A DNA stretch of 64,000 bases. Origin: Bacteroidetes bacterium 46-16. GTDB lineage: Bacteria; Bacteroidota; Bacteroidia; Chitinophagales; Chitinophagaceae. Shown here in pieces: positions 34,612 through 46,366 of the stretch. Made by a program: the position numbers and the translations under genes. Positions within the stretch are counted from its first letter, which is position 1, and every line of letters begins with the position of its first letter. The DNA lies in the NCBI GenBank assembly GCA_001897835.1, contig MKUN01000008.1, positions 62,001 through 126,000 of the forward strand, read 5' to 3'. The notes beneath the pieces are model-generated. The model was given only the letters and a program-made list of their open reading frames with translations, searched no databases and was not told the DNA's origin.

Positions 34612-36048
34612 ATGAAGCGTTTTACACTTTTTGCCTTATTGCTGCTAACCGGCATAGCGCAGCATTCATTTGCCAAAGATGGATATCATATCAAGCTCAA
34701 GTTTACGGATATGCATGATTCCATGGTTTACCTGGCACACTACTACGGCAAGCCCCTGCCAACAATTTATAAAGCCGATTCGGCGAAAATGAACAGTAAA
34801 GGAGAAGCTATATTTGACAGCAAGGAGAAAACCCTTGGCGGTATCTATATCATGCTCCTCTCTGATAAGAAAACCTATTTCGAATTCCTGCTGGATAATG
34901 GTGATAATATGACCATTACCGCTACGGCATCTAAGTTGCCGGAAGGTATTAAATTCCAGGGATCTCCTGAAAATGAGCACTTCCAGGAATATGTCAAGTT
35001 CCTGAAAGATTTCGGTGCGAAGCAGCAAAAGCTGATAGATGAATATAAAGAAGCCAAGACAGGCGCAGACAGTACTGCCTTGCGTGAGCAAATCTCGAAA
35101 GGCTCGAAAGAACTGATCAAATTCCGCCACGACCAGGCAACGAAATATCCCGGTACCCTGCTGGCCGCTATATTCAATGCGCTTGAAGTACCGCAGGTGC
35201 CGGAAGGACCGCATTACCTGCCTGATGGCAAAGTGGATTCAAATTTCGCCTACAATTATTATAAGGAACATTATTGGGACAATTTCAACTTTAAGGACGA
35301 CCGCCTGATACAGACACCTATCTATGACGGTAAACTTGATGAGTACTTCAATAAGATCGTATTGCCCTGGCCCGACAGCGTAGAGAAAGAAGCTGATGTA
35401 TTGCTGGCCAAATCGCGCGGTACTAAAGATGTGTTCAAGTATACGCTTTGGTGGCTGACACATAATGTAGAGAATAGCAAGATAATGGGCATGGACGCCG
35501 TTTTTGTGTACCTGGTGGAGAACTATTACATGAAAGGCGATGCTACCTGGCTGGATAATGATGCCTTATCGAAGTATTTTGACCGGGCATCGAAAATAGC
35601 ACCGAATGTTATCGGCAATATCGCCCCGGATGTGAAACTGCCCGATGCGGATGGTAAGGAGCAAAGCATGCTAGCCCTGCCTGCCAAATATACACTCGTG
35701 ATCTTCTGGTCGCCTGATTGTGGCCACTGCCAGAAGGAGATACCGGAAATAGATTCCTTATATCGCGCTACTTTGAAAAGTAAGGGTGTGAAGATATATG
35801 CAGTGAACGTAGATAATGAAGATACCAAGTGGCAGGAGTTCATCAAGAAACACAAACTGGAAGATTGGGTGAACGTATGGGATAAAGACCATAAATCGGA
35901 TTTCCGTTCCAAATTCGATGTATACAGCACACCTACTATTTACCTGCTTGATGAAAAGAAGATCATACGTGGTAAGAAACTGGACCATAGCAACATCATG
36001 TCGGTAATAGAAATAACTGAGAAAAAAGAAAAAACAACTAAAAAATAA
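34612..36048 (+). CDS. Secreted TlpA-like thioredoxin with DUF4369/DUF5106 parts
   Basis: The 478-aa protein has a signal peptide (MKRFTLFALLLLTGIAQ, then HSFAK), an N-terminal DUF4369-like beta domain (about 20-140), a helical DUF5106-like middle (about 180-330) and a C-terminal TlpA domain (about 340-470). The redox motif CGHC lies in IFWSPDCGHCQKEIPEID and the cis-Pro in YSTPTIYLLD. It is a periplasmic thiol oxidoreductase typical of Bacteroidota. ATG 34612 is correct; the frame extends upstream without a signal. It probably forms an operon with the PPIase gene 23 bp downstream. Confidence 0.9.
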   Translation: MKRFTLFALLLLTGIAQHSFAKDGYHIKLKFTDMHDSMVYLAHYYGKPLPTIYKADSAKMNSKGEAIFDSKEKTLGGIYIMLLSDKKTYFEFLLDNGDNMTITATASKLPEGIKFQGSPENEHFQEYVKFLKDFGAKQQKLIDEYKEAKTGADSTALREQISKGSKELIKFRHDQATKYPGTLLAAIFNALEVPQVPEGPHYLPDGKVDSNFAYNYYKEHYWDNFNFKDDRLIQTPIYDGKLDEYFNKIVLPWPDSVEKEADVLLAKSRGTKDVFKYTLWWLTHNVENSKIMGMDAVFVYLVENYYMKGDATWLDNDALSKYFDRASKIAPNVIGNIAPDVKLPDADGKEQSMLALPAKYTLVIFWSPDCGHCQKEIPEIDSLYRATLKSKGVKIYAVNVDNEDTKWQEFIKKHKLEDWVNVWDKDHKSDFRSKFDVYSTPTIYLLDEKKIIRGKKLDHSNIMSVIEITEKKEKTTKK

Positions 36049-36071
36049 ATAAATACAAACACACCATTACA

Positions 36072-38030
36072 ATGCGAAAGCTTGCTTTAACCTGTCTTGC
36101 CTCAGGAATATTGTTTTCATCAGTTTCAGCACAAACATTATTTTCCTTTGGAGGCACACCTGTAAGTAAACAGGAATTTCTGAGGGTGTATGAAAAGAAC
36201 AGCCTGAACAAAAAGCCCGATTTTTCAGAACCAGCATTGCGGGAGTATCTTGACCTTTATTCGCTGTTTCGTATGAAAGTGCAGGAAGCTGATCAGCAGC
36301 ACCTGGACACTTTACCATCGATAGAGCATGAATTGGATAATTACCGCAAACAGCTGGCCAAGAATTATCTTACAGACGATGAGGTAACCAATAAGCTGAT
36401 AAAAGAAGCTTATGACCGGATGAAGGAAGAGATACATGTACAGCATATCCTCATCATGTCGCCACTGGGTAGCGATACCTTGGTGGCCTATAACAAAATA
36501 GACAGCATTTACAAAGCGATACAGAAAGGCGCTGATTTTGTGGAAACCGCAAAAGCAGTTACCGAGGACCGCGGATCGAAAGAAAGCGGTGGGGATCTTG
36601 GCTACGTTACTGCCCTGCAAACGGTATATCCTTTCGAAAATGTAATGTACAATACGCCCAAGGGCAAGGTGTCTGCACCATTCCGCACCCAGTTTGGCTA
36701 CCATATCGTGAAAGTTGTAGACAGGCGCCCTGCACGCGGTGAAGTGAAAGTGGCCCATATCATGGTGGCCACGCCAAAATCGAAAGGTGCAGAAGGTGAA
36801 AAAGAGGCTAAGAGGCGCATAGACAGTGCGATGAGGGAACTGAAAAGCGGTGTTCCTTTCGAGCAAGTGGTTCAAAAATATTCTGACGATAAATTTTCGC
36901 GCGATAAGAACGGTGAGTTACAGCCATTTGGCGTAGGTCATGTTGCCCCTTCTTTTGAAGAAGCTGCATTTGCGCTCAAAAATCCCGGGGACATATCGCA
37001 GCCTGTTAGAACAGATTATGGCTATCATATCATAAAACTGATTGAGAAATACCCCTTACAGCCCTTCGACAGTATGAAGACGGCCATAAAGAAAAAGGTG
37101 GAAAATGACAGCCGCGCACAAACAGCCCGTGATATATTCATGGACAAGATCAAGGAAAGGAATGGTTTTAAAGAATATCCTGCTGCGCTGAATGCTATGC
37201 TCGATAAGGTGGCCAGAATACCCGATACAGGTAAAAATGCCAATAGCTTCAATCCCGAGGATTACAAAAACATGACCCAGCCGGTGTTTAGCCTGGCAGG
37301 CAAAAACTACACGCAAAGCGACCTGGCATCATTTGCCTTCAACCTCACCCATGGCCGCCTCAATGGTCCGAAGCGTGCTACATTCAGCGATATATACAAG
37401 TTGTATGTGAACAGTGTAGTGAACGACTTTGAAGAGCATAAACTGGTTGAAGAGAACCCCGATTTTAAAAACCTGATGGAAGAATACCGGGATGGTATCA
37501 TGTTATTCGAGCTGATGGACCGCAATGTGTGGGGCAAGGCTTCCCGTGACAGTACAGGCCTCGAAACATTCTATAATTCGCATAAGAACAAGTATATGTG
37601 GGACCCGGGCTTTGTAGGCTCTGTTTATAGGTTTAAAAATGAGGCTGCTCTTAAAGAAGGACAGAAACTGCTGGCAAAGAAAGATATGAAAGACGAAGAC
37701 CTCGTGAAGGCCCTTAACAGCGATGCTAAACCTGAAGAGGTAACTGTGCAGCATGGACACTACGAGTTCTCCAAATTCAAAGATGTGCCTGAAGCTTCTA
37801 TTGTAAAAGGGAAGGTAACAGCGCCTGTGAAAACGCCTGATGGTAAATATGTGGTGGTAAAGGTGGAAGATGTATATAAAACACCTACCCAGAAATCGCT
37901 TGACGATGCACGCGGTTACGTGGTTGCCGAATACCAGGACTACCTGGAGAAGCAGTGGAATGAACAGATGCGCCAGAAGTATCGCGTTATCGTGAATGAA
38001 GATGTATTTAAGAGCATGGTAAAGAACTAA
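36072..38030 (+). CDS. Periplasmic peptidylprolyl isomerase with two parvulin domains
   Basis: The 652-aa SurA/PpiD-like chaperone assists folding of envelope proteins. It has a signal peptide (MRKLALTCLASGILFSSVSA), an N-terminal helical chaperone region (about 20-115), a first parvulin domain (about 120-220: VQHILIMSPLG, GGDLGYVTALQTVYPFE, GYHIVKV) and a second one (about 223-325: VKVAHIMVATPKSKG, FGVGHVAPSFEEAAF, GYHIIKL). The C-terminal 320 residues form another helical and isomerase-like region (VTVQHGHYEFSKFKD). It ends before a strong terminator. Outer-membrane protein assembly is the likely role. Confidence 0.93.
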   Translation: MRKLALTCLASGILFSSVSAQTLFSFGGTPVSKQEFLRVYEKNSLNKKPDFSEPALREYLDLYSLFRMKVQEADQQHLDTLPSIEHELDNYRKQLAKNYLTDDEVTNKLIKEAYDRMKEEIHVQHILIMSPLGSDTLVAYNKIDSIYKAIQKGADFVETAKAVTEDRGSKESGGDLGYVTALQTVYPFENVMYNTPKGKVSAPFRTQFGYHIVKVVDRRPARGEVKVAHIMVATPKSKGAEGEKEAKRRIDSAMRELKSGVPFEQVVQKYSDDKFSRDKNGELQPFGVGHVAPSFEEAAFALKNPGDISQPVRTDYGYHIIKLIEKYPLQPFDSMKTAIKKKVENDSRAQTARDIFMDKIKERNGFKEYPAALNAMLDKVARIPDTGKNANSFNPEDYKNMTQPVFSLAGKNYTQSDLASFAFNLTHGRLNGPKRATFSDIYKLYVNSVVNDFEEHKLVEENPDFKNLMEEYRDGIMLFELMDRNVWGKASRDSTGLETFYNSHKNKYMWDPGFVGSVYRFKNEAALKEGQKLLAKKDMKDEDLVKALNSDAKPEEVTVQHGHYEFSKFKDVPEASIVKGKVTAPVKTPDGKYVVVKVEDVYKTPTQKSLDDARGYVVAEYQDYLEKQWNEQMRQKYRVIVNEDVFKSMVKN

Positions 38031-38051
38031 TGCTTATCGATATTGTTCCCC

Positions 38052-38088
38052 AAGTGCCTTATCTTAACAGATCAAGGCACTTTTTTTT
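38052..38088 (+). terminator. Intrinsic terminator after the PPIase gene
   Basis: AAGTGCCTT pairs with AAGGCACTT around an inner ATCTTAACAGATC hairpin, followed by TTTTTTTT. It closes the TlpA-PPIase unit. Confidence 0.88.
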
Positions 38089-38133
38089 ATTTATAAGGAA
38101 GGATATTAATTTCAAGAAAAAGCAGGAGCCAAA

Positions 38134-39540
38134 ATGAAAATAGCATTTCACGGTGCAGCGCGTACAGTAACAGGTTCAAAGCACCTGGTAACAATGGCAT
38201 CGGGCAAGAAGATATTGCTTGATTGTGGTATGTTCCAGGGATTGGGCAAAGATACCATCAGGCTTAATAGCGAGTTTGGTTTTGGCCCTTCGGAGCTAAC
38301 GCACGTGATCATTTCGCACGCGCATATAGACCATGTAGGCTTGCTGCCCAAGCTGGTAAAAGAGGGTTATCATGGCGATATCTACATGACCCCGCCCACT
38401 GCCGATCTTGCCAGGATACTATTGCTGGACTCAGCACGGATACAGGAAGATGATGTACGCTTCATTAACCGAGACAGGGACCGCCAGAAAAGAGAGCATG
38501 TTGAGCCGCTTTATACCCAGGAAGATGCCCGCAATGTTTTCCCGCTTATAAAACTGGTGGATTATAACGAGCGTTTTAAGGTGGCGGATGATATTGAGCT
38601 AATGTATACCGATTGCGGTCATATACTGGGCAGCGCGGCCATTAACCTGGTGCTAAAGGAACGAGGCAAAGATGTGCGCCTAACCTTCAGTGGTGATATT
38701 GGCCGGTATCGTGATATGCTCCTTAAATCGCCCGAGGTTTTTCCGCAAGCTGATTTTATCCTTATTGAATCGACCTATGGCGATAAACTTCATGATATGG
38801 TAGCGCCAGCTACAGATAAGGTGCTAAATTATATTGTTGACACCTGCCTTAAAAAGAGAGGTAAGCTTATCATACCCGCTTTTAGTGTGGGTCGCACACA
38901 GGAGATATTATATATACTCAATCGCTTGTCGATAGAGAACAGGCTACCCCCGATCACCTACTATGTAGATAGCCCGCTTTCTATTGAAGCAACGGAGATC
39001 ATCAAGCATCATCCTGAATGTTTCAATAAGGATGTTCGGGAAGTATTGAGTCATGATGATGATGTGTTCTCCTTTCCAGGGCTGCAATATGTGCGAACGG
39101 CTGAAGAGTCGATAGCGCTGAACTCAATGCATGACCCATGTGTCATTATATCAGCATCGGGCATGGCAGAGGCAGGCAGGGTAAAGCACCATATTGCACA
39201 TAATATAGATAAGCCAAATAGCACCATACTTATAGTTGGTTATTGCGAACCGCACTCGCTTGGCGGCCGCCTCAGTGCCGGTGCGCAGGCTGTACATATA
39301 TACGGGCAGCCCTACCAGGTAAAAGCAGATATAGGTGTGATACGCAGTATGAGTGCGCATGGCGACTACGAAGACCTGAGCCAGTGGCTTGCCTGCCAGG
39401 ATCCGCGTGAAGTACAGAAGTTATTTATCGTGCACGGAGAATATGATGTGCAACTCAACTTTAAAGAACGCCTGCTTCGCAAAGGTTTCCGCGATGTGGA
39501 GGTGCCTGCATTACACCAGGAGATAGGTCTTGGGATATAG
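38134..39540 (+). CDS. Metallo-beta-lactamase/beta-CASP exonuclease-like hydrolase
   Basis: The 468-aa protein has the MBL zinc motif SHAHIDHVG, GAARTVTGS near the start, DCGHILGSAA, SGDIGRYRD and the beta-CASP region (LIIPAFSVGRTQEILYIL, ISASGMAEAGRVKHH, then SAHGDYEDL). This set matches the YSH1-like group of RNA-processing enzymes in bacteria. Likely activity is metal-dependent RNA cleavage or 5'-exonuclease action, but the true substrate is unknown. It has its own start 46 bp past the terminator and is convergent with the DinB gene. Confidence 0.92.
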   Translation: MKIAFHGAARTVTGSKHLVTMASGKKILLDCGMFQGLGKDTIRLNSEFGFGPSELTHVIISHAHIDHVGLLPKLVKEGYHGDIYMTPPTADLARILLLDSARIQEDDVRFINRDRDRQKREHVEPLYTQEDARNVFPLIKLVDYNERFKVADDIELMYTDCGHILGSAAINLVLKERGKDVRLTFSGDIGRYRDMLLKSPEVFPQADFILIESTYGDKLHDMVAPATDKVLNYIVDTCLKKRGKLIIPAFSVGRTQEILYILNRLSIENRLPPITYYVDSPLSIEATEIIKHHPECFNKDVREVLSHDDDVFSFPGLQYVRTAEESIALNSMHDPCVIISASGMAEAGRVKHHIAHNIDKPNSTILIVGYCEPHSLGGRLSAGAQAVHIYGQPYQVKADIGVIRSMSAHGDYEDLSQWLACQDPREVQKLFIVHGEYDVQLNFKERLLRKGFRDVEVPALHQEIGLGI

Positions 39541-39558
39541 TTGCCGCTGTTGCAGGAT

Positions 39559-40038
39559 TTATCCCCAATCATCCAGCATTTTTCTTGCCAGCACTATTTG
39601 CCCGCCATGATAAGCATTATGGTCGGCTATGAGCATGGCCTCGCGAAGCAGGTTTTGCCCGCTGCCCCATGCAAAAGGTGCATAGAGATCGTTACTTTCG
39701 TCTTCAACCAGTGCGATAAACTCTTTAAGATCGCTACGGATTGCGGCAAGGCAATTTTCCCATTCCCGGGTATCTTTGGGTGCAGGTTCTTTTGGCCAGT
39801 AATCATCAGGCCATTTCATTTCTTTATAATCAGGGTTGCGGCAAAAATCGAGTATATCCCATTGCGCTATACGAATATGTTCGGCAAGTTGCCAAACGCT
39901 ATAGGGCATACCTGCAGGCTTTGTGCCGTAGTGTTCTGGTGATATGCCATTCAGTGCATCATCGAGCGTGGCATGTGCATTGGGCCTTGTAAGAAAGGAG
40001 ATAAGTTGCTTACGTAGTTCCTGTTCAGTATTATTCAT
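39559..40038 (-). CDS. DinB-like four-helix metal-binding protein
   Basis: The 159-aa protein fits the DinB/YfiT family of helical bundles with three His ligands: WQLAEHIRIAQWDILDFC holds one His near 49, and the DHNAYHGGQIVLARKML end holds two more. The LSFLTRPNAHATLDDALNG start is typical. Many members are thiol-dependent transferases or hydrolases using bacillithiol or similar, but most are unassigned. No partner gene is adjacent. Confidence 0.85.
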   Translation of the reverse strand: MNNTEQELRKQLISFLTRPNAHATLDDALNGISPEHYGTKPAGMPYSVWQLAEHIRIAQWDILDFCRNPDYKEMKWPDDYWPKEPAPKDTREWENCLAAIRSDLKEFIALVEDESNDLYAPFAWGSGQNLLREAMLIADHNAYHGGQIVLARKMLDDWG

Positions 40039-40096
40039 CTTAAGCGCTTTTTATGCAAGTTAAGAAAGTGAGTCTGTTCCGGGTGGAGTTATAGTC

Positions 40097-42085
40097 CTAT
40101 TTGCCCAGCATAGCTTTAACCGCTGCGAATCCTTTTTGTGCCTGGGGATGGTTAGGGTTGTATTTGAGGGCATTTTTCCAGGCATCATAAGCTACATCGT
40201 ATTGCTGCAGGCTATAGGCGGCCCCGCCAAGATTGTACCATAGGTCGGCATTGGTAGGGTCGGCCTCAAGGCCTTTCCGGAAAATAACCATAGCTTCGGG
40301 ATATTTGCCGACCTTGCCATATTGGTTCCAGCCGATGTCTATGTAATAATTGCCGATGAGGTTATATAAAGTAGGCAGTGTGGGGTAATGCGGAAATACT
40401 TTTTTCAGGGAATCAAAATCGGCCTTTGCCAGGTCCATTTTGCTGAGCTTATAGTAAACCACCCCCCTGTTGAGATAACCATTAGCAAAAGTAGGGTGGA
40501 GTTTCAGGGCTTTATTGAGGTAAGTGAGTGATGTGTCAAGATATTTCTTTTTCAGTATAGTATCGGGCGTGCCATCGGCCAGACCTATATAACAGGCCCC
40601 GGCATTGGCATTGGTGACTACGCTGTTGGGTGCTGTCTTCACATCGGTAAGAAAAAGGTTATGATCATTCTTCCATTCAGCATTGCGGGCAATGGTCTTG
40701 TAACCGCTGAGCACTATGATGATCGCGAGCAGGCTACCCAGCCAGGCTTTGGCAACTTGTTCGTTCTTAGTTCTGCGGTATCCTTCATATAGTAACCATG
40801 CCAGCACCATTACGAAACCTACCGATGAATGGTAAATAAGCCGCTCACCCATTGGGGCACCGATATCGAAAATGAAATTGGATATCAGGAGCAGGTTGAG
40901 CAGGTAAAAAGCGATGGCGAAGGAGAGGATATGCCTCTTTTTGAACAGCAGGAGCATAGCTGCGATCATGCCGCTATACAGGAGTATGGAAAGCCATACA
41001 AGCGGATTGCCGAAACCGGAATAGGGGATCTGTGCATAGGAATAATCGGAAGAAAGGGGATGCGGGAAAAACAACAGGCGGAGATAACGTAATAATATAG
41101 CTATCTCGCTAGCCAGGCGCTGCGCTCCGGTAGCATATAGGTAGGGGTTGTTGAGTATCTCATCTTCAGAACCGGCGCTTTTGGGCGCTATGACTGAAAT
41201 GCGCAGGTAGAAATATAGCAGGAAAACAGCGAGAAAAGGCAGCAGCGCCATTACGCTCTTACGGATGTTATAACCCTTTGTGAGGTACAGCATCATAGGC
41301 AGCAGCACCAGTAAGGTCACTGCATATTCCTTTGACAGAAGTGCCAGGAAGAACCATAGCAAGCCCAAGGCCAGTGTAATGATCTTTTTGTTTTCTGCAT
41401 AGCGGTATGCATAGATGAGGGCCAGGCAAATGAACAGCAGGGACATGATCTCATCGCGGCTTTTAACATTGGCTACAACTTCGGTATGTATGGGATGGAT
41501 CGTAAAGAGCAATGCGGCAAGGAATGCAATAAATGTATGTTGCGGGAAGGCTATCGTACGCAGGAAATAAAGCAAGACCACTGCCGACAGGATAAACAGC
41601 AGCACATTGACCACGTGCCTTACATGCATGAGTTGTATAAAGCCGGCTTCTTCAGGCGATCTTACACCGTAGGCTACCGCCACCTTGCTATAATCGATGC
41701 CGGAGCCGAGTAGTTCCTGCTCGATGGCAAAGGTAACAATAGACAGTGGCCTGTAGCGGCCCCCCGACAGTTGATTGCTGGAATTAAGTGATGAGTAGTA
41801 GCTATCGAAGGCATCCTTGCCCATAATGCCAGGAATGCCGCTGAAGCCTTGCTGTACATAAGTATTCTTGGCTATGAGAATGCCGTCATCAAGTGCATAG
41901 TCGTTCTGAAATGTATTGAAGTAAAAGACAAAACCCAGTAGTGCTATGATCACAGCCTGCACTTTGAAACCGGCCAAAGAGAGCGGCTCTTGAGTACGGG
42001 CAGGGCTAGATTGAAGCGGCTCTGTTTTTAGTTCCTGCTGTGGTGCGGTTGCCTGTTGACGGGCCTTATTTTTTTTCCTGGACAT
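40097..42085 (-). CDS. TPR-containing polytopic membrane protein, TMTC-like
   Basis: The 662-aa protein has a cytoplasmic start (MSRKKNKARQQ), about ten to twelve helices (residues 45-460) and three to four TPR units at the C-terminus (about 510-660: FANGYLNRGVVYYKLSKMD, NADLWYNLGGAAYSLQQYD). The first periplasmic loop has the Asp-Asp pair DYALDDGILIAKN, then GGRYRPLSIVTFA. This is the layout of TMTC-like GT-C sugar transferases (DUF1736 group), which use lipid-linked sugars. ATG 42085 was chosen over TTG 42094. The substrate is unknown. Confidence 0.82.
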   Translation of the reverse strand: MSRKKNKARQQATAPQQELKTEPLQSSPARTQEPLSLAGFKVQAVIIALLGFVFYFNTFQNDYALDDGILIAKNTYVQQGFSGIPGIMGKDAFDSYYSSLNSSNQLSGGRYRPLSIVTFAIEQELLGSGIDYSKVAVAYGVRSPEEAGFIQLMHVRHVVNVLLFILSAVVLLYFLRTIAFPQHTFIAFLAALLFTIHPIHTEVVANVKSRDEIMSLLFICLALIYAYRYAENKKIITLALGLLWFFLALLSKEYAVTLLVLLPMMLYLTKGYNIRKSVMALLPFLAVFLLYFYLRISVIAPKSAGSEDEILNNPYLYATGAQRLASEIAILLRYLRLLFFPHPLSSDYSYAQIPYSGFGNPLVWLSILLYSGMIAAMLLLFKKRHILSFAIAFYLLNLLLISNFIFDIGAPMGERLIYHSSVGFVMVLAWLLYEGYRRTKNEQVAKAWLGSLLAIIIVLSGYKTIARNAEWKNDHNLFLTDVKTAPNSVVTNANAGACYIGLADGTPDTILKKKYLDTSLTYLNKALKLHPTFANGYLNRGVVYYKLSKMDLAKADFDSLKKVFPHYPTLPTLYNLIGNYYIDIGWNQYGKVGKYPEAMVIFRKGLEADPTNADLWYNLGGAAYSLQQYDVAYDAWKNALKYNPNHPQAQKGFAAVKAMLGK

Positions 42086-42149
42086 AGCGTGCAACCAAAA
42101 ATAACAAAAAAGGATGCTAAGTGAAAACTGTTACCGGTGCAGGAAAATA

Positions 42150-42737
42150 TCAGGAAAGCTTGCCGGGAGGCGCTGCTATAAATGCTTCAACAACAGCTAC
42201 GAGGTCTTTAGTTGCCGTCTCAAGATCATCATTAATAATGATACGGTCGAACTTAGTAGCGAAAGTTAATTCGTGGATGGCTTTGTCTATGCGTTCTTCC
42301 AGTGTTTGCGGGGTTTCTGTGCCCCGTGCCTGCAGGCGCTGGCGGAGTACATCTATAGATGGGGCTTCGATAAAGATACTGAGGGCTGCATTGCGGTAGG
42401 CTTCCTGTATGGCCAGGGCTCCCTTTACGTCTATATCCACGAGCGGGTATTTATTATCTTCCCGGATGCGGAGTATCTCAGATCGCAATGTTCCGTAATA
42501 TTTTCCGGTGTAGACCATTTCCCATTCTATAAAGGCATCATCTGCTATTAATTTCTTAAAGGTGGTCTCATCATAAAAATAATAATCCTTGCCCTGCGTT
42601 TCACCTGTACGGGGCTGCCGGGTACAGGCTGAAATGGAAAACTCAAGGCGCGGGCACGCAGCCAGCAAGCGTTTTACGAGAGTCGTTTTACCAGAGCCGG
42701 AAGGGGCTGTAATGACTATGATCTTTTCGGGTGTCAA
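42150..42737 (-). CDS. gmk: Guanylate kinase
   Basis: Gmk phosphorylates GMP to GDP with ATP. The 195-aa protein has a P-loop (ITAPSGSGKTTLVKRLL), the GMP-binding SISACTRQPRTGETQGKDYY, FIEWEMVYTGKYYGTL, PLVDIDVKGA and the lid region RLQARGTETPQTLEERI. All catalytic motifs are complete. It is transcribed away from the sphingolipid operon, so the gap at 42738-43021 contains both start regions. Confidence 0.97.
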   Translation of the reverse strand: MTPEKIIVITAPSGSGKTTLVKRLLAACPRLEFSISACTRQPRTGETQGKDYYFYDETTFKKLIADDAFIEWEMVYTGKYYGTLRSEILRIREDNKYPLVDIDVKGALAIQEAYRNAALSIFIEAPSIDVLRQRLQARGTETPQTLEERIDKAIHELTFATKFDRIIINDDLETATKDLVAVVEAFIAAPPGKLS

Positions 42738-42885
42738 AAGAATAATATAAAAGGCTGCTAAAGTAAATATTTTCTGAAAAGAGAAAGAAGAAAAAGATAA
42801 TGAGGATAGGTAACAAGATAAAATTATAGACTATTTTTGCAACGGTTTAGTGTTAATGGAATATGAAGGATATATTATTAAAATA

Positions 42886-42916
42886 TTTCCTTCTGAAAAC
42901 GCTAAATTTATATTTG
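42886..42916 (+). promoter_or_regulatory. Candidate promoter for the sphingolipid operon
   Basis: TTTC at 42886-42889 and TATATTTG at 42909-42916 are 19 bp apart, one mismatch from the TTTG, 19 bp, TAnnTTTG consensus. Two more TAnnTTTG boxes (TATTTTTG at 42832 and 42954) lie in the same 284-bp gap but lack a good upstream box. Which one acts is unclear. Confidence 0.4.
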
Positions 42917-43018
42917 AATAAGGAAAAACAATGCCTGAATTTAAGAATTGAACTATTTTTGACCCAAATACGGTTTTAGTCGAATAGTTTAAAGTTGTTT
43001 TTATAGACTAATCATTAA

Positions 43019-45344
<2,326 letters not shown>

Positions 45345-45348
<4 letters not shown>

Positions 45349-46334
45349 AGGAAAGGGTATTGATCACGGGGGCAAGTGGGTTTGTGGGCTATCACTTAAT
45401 AGAGGCGGCATTGAATGCCGGTCTTGAAGTGCATGGCGCTATCCGCCGCTCCAGCGATGTATCCCACCTTTCCGGGCTTGATGTACAGTTCGTTTATCCT
45501 GATTATAGCGATGCTGCTAAGTTGCAAAAAGACCTGGAAGAAGGACAATATAATTATATCATTCACGCAGCCGGGGTTACAAGAGCAAAAAACGAAGCTG
45601 AGTATAATAAAATAAATGCGGGGTATACAGATATGCTGGCCCAGGCAGCAAGTGCGGCCAAGATACCTCTTTCCAAGTTTGTTTTCATCAGCAGCCTGGC
45701 TGCAATGGGCCCTACATTTTATGAAGATACACAACCTATAACCGAACTGAGTGAGGCACGGCCCGTAACCAATTATGGTAAAAGTAAACTATTGGCTGAA
45801 CGTTACCTTGCTGAGCGCAAAGAATTACCGCTTGTAGTTTTACGCCCTACTGCGGTATATGGGCCCCGGGAGAAAGATATCTATATCATGTTCAAGACCC
45901 TGAAAAGCGGGTTGGAGCCATATATAGGCACTAAAGGTCAGTGGCTAAGCTTCATATATGCCAAAGACCTGGCCAATGTAGCTATTAGATCTTTGGCCAT
46001 ACCGGGCGATCATATTGCCTACAACATATCGGACGGCAATATTTATGCACGCTATGAACTGGCAAACCTTACCAAGAAGATATTGGGGAAGAAGACTTTG
46101 AAATTTCATGTGCCGCTTGGCGTGGTTAAGGCATTGTCCGGCATACTGGAGTTAACAGCCAGTAAAGGCAAAACGCCTGTGCTGAATAATGAAAAACTGG
46201 CAGAATTGACGGCGGAGAACTGGAATTGCAGCATAGAAAAGCTGAAGAAAGATATGGGTTATGTGCCGGCTTACGACCTTAAAAAAGGACTTGAAGAAAC
46301 ATTACAGTGGTATCAATCAAACAATTGGCTATAA
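45345..46334 (+). CDS. NAD(P)-dependent short-chain/epimerase-type reductase, candidate ceramide reductase
   Basis: This 329-aa extended SDR has the nucleotide loop TGASGFVGYHL at the N-terminus, IIHAAGVTRAKN, the catalytic FISSLAAMG and Tyr-Lys pair in NYGKSKLLAERYL, and LRPTAVYGPREKD. In bacterial sphingolipid synthesis an epimerase-like enzyme (CerR in Caulobacter) reduces the 3-keto group to a hydroxyl. Gene order spt, acyltransferase, reductase supports this. By sequence alone it could also be a sugar epimerase. It ends 32 bp before the inositol synthase. Confidence 0.78.
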
Positions 46335-46366
46335 GCATAAAAATTTAAAAAGAAACAGAACAAATC

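Noticed and set aside
42832..42961. TATTTTTG boxes at 42832 and 42954 as promoters of spt
   Set aside because: Neither has a TTTG-like box at 19-20 bp upstream; the pair at 42886-42916 fits better.
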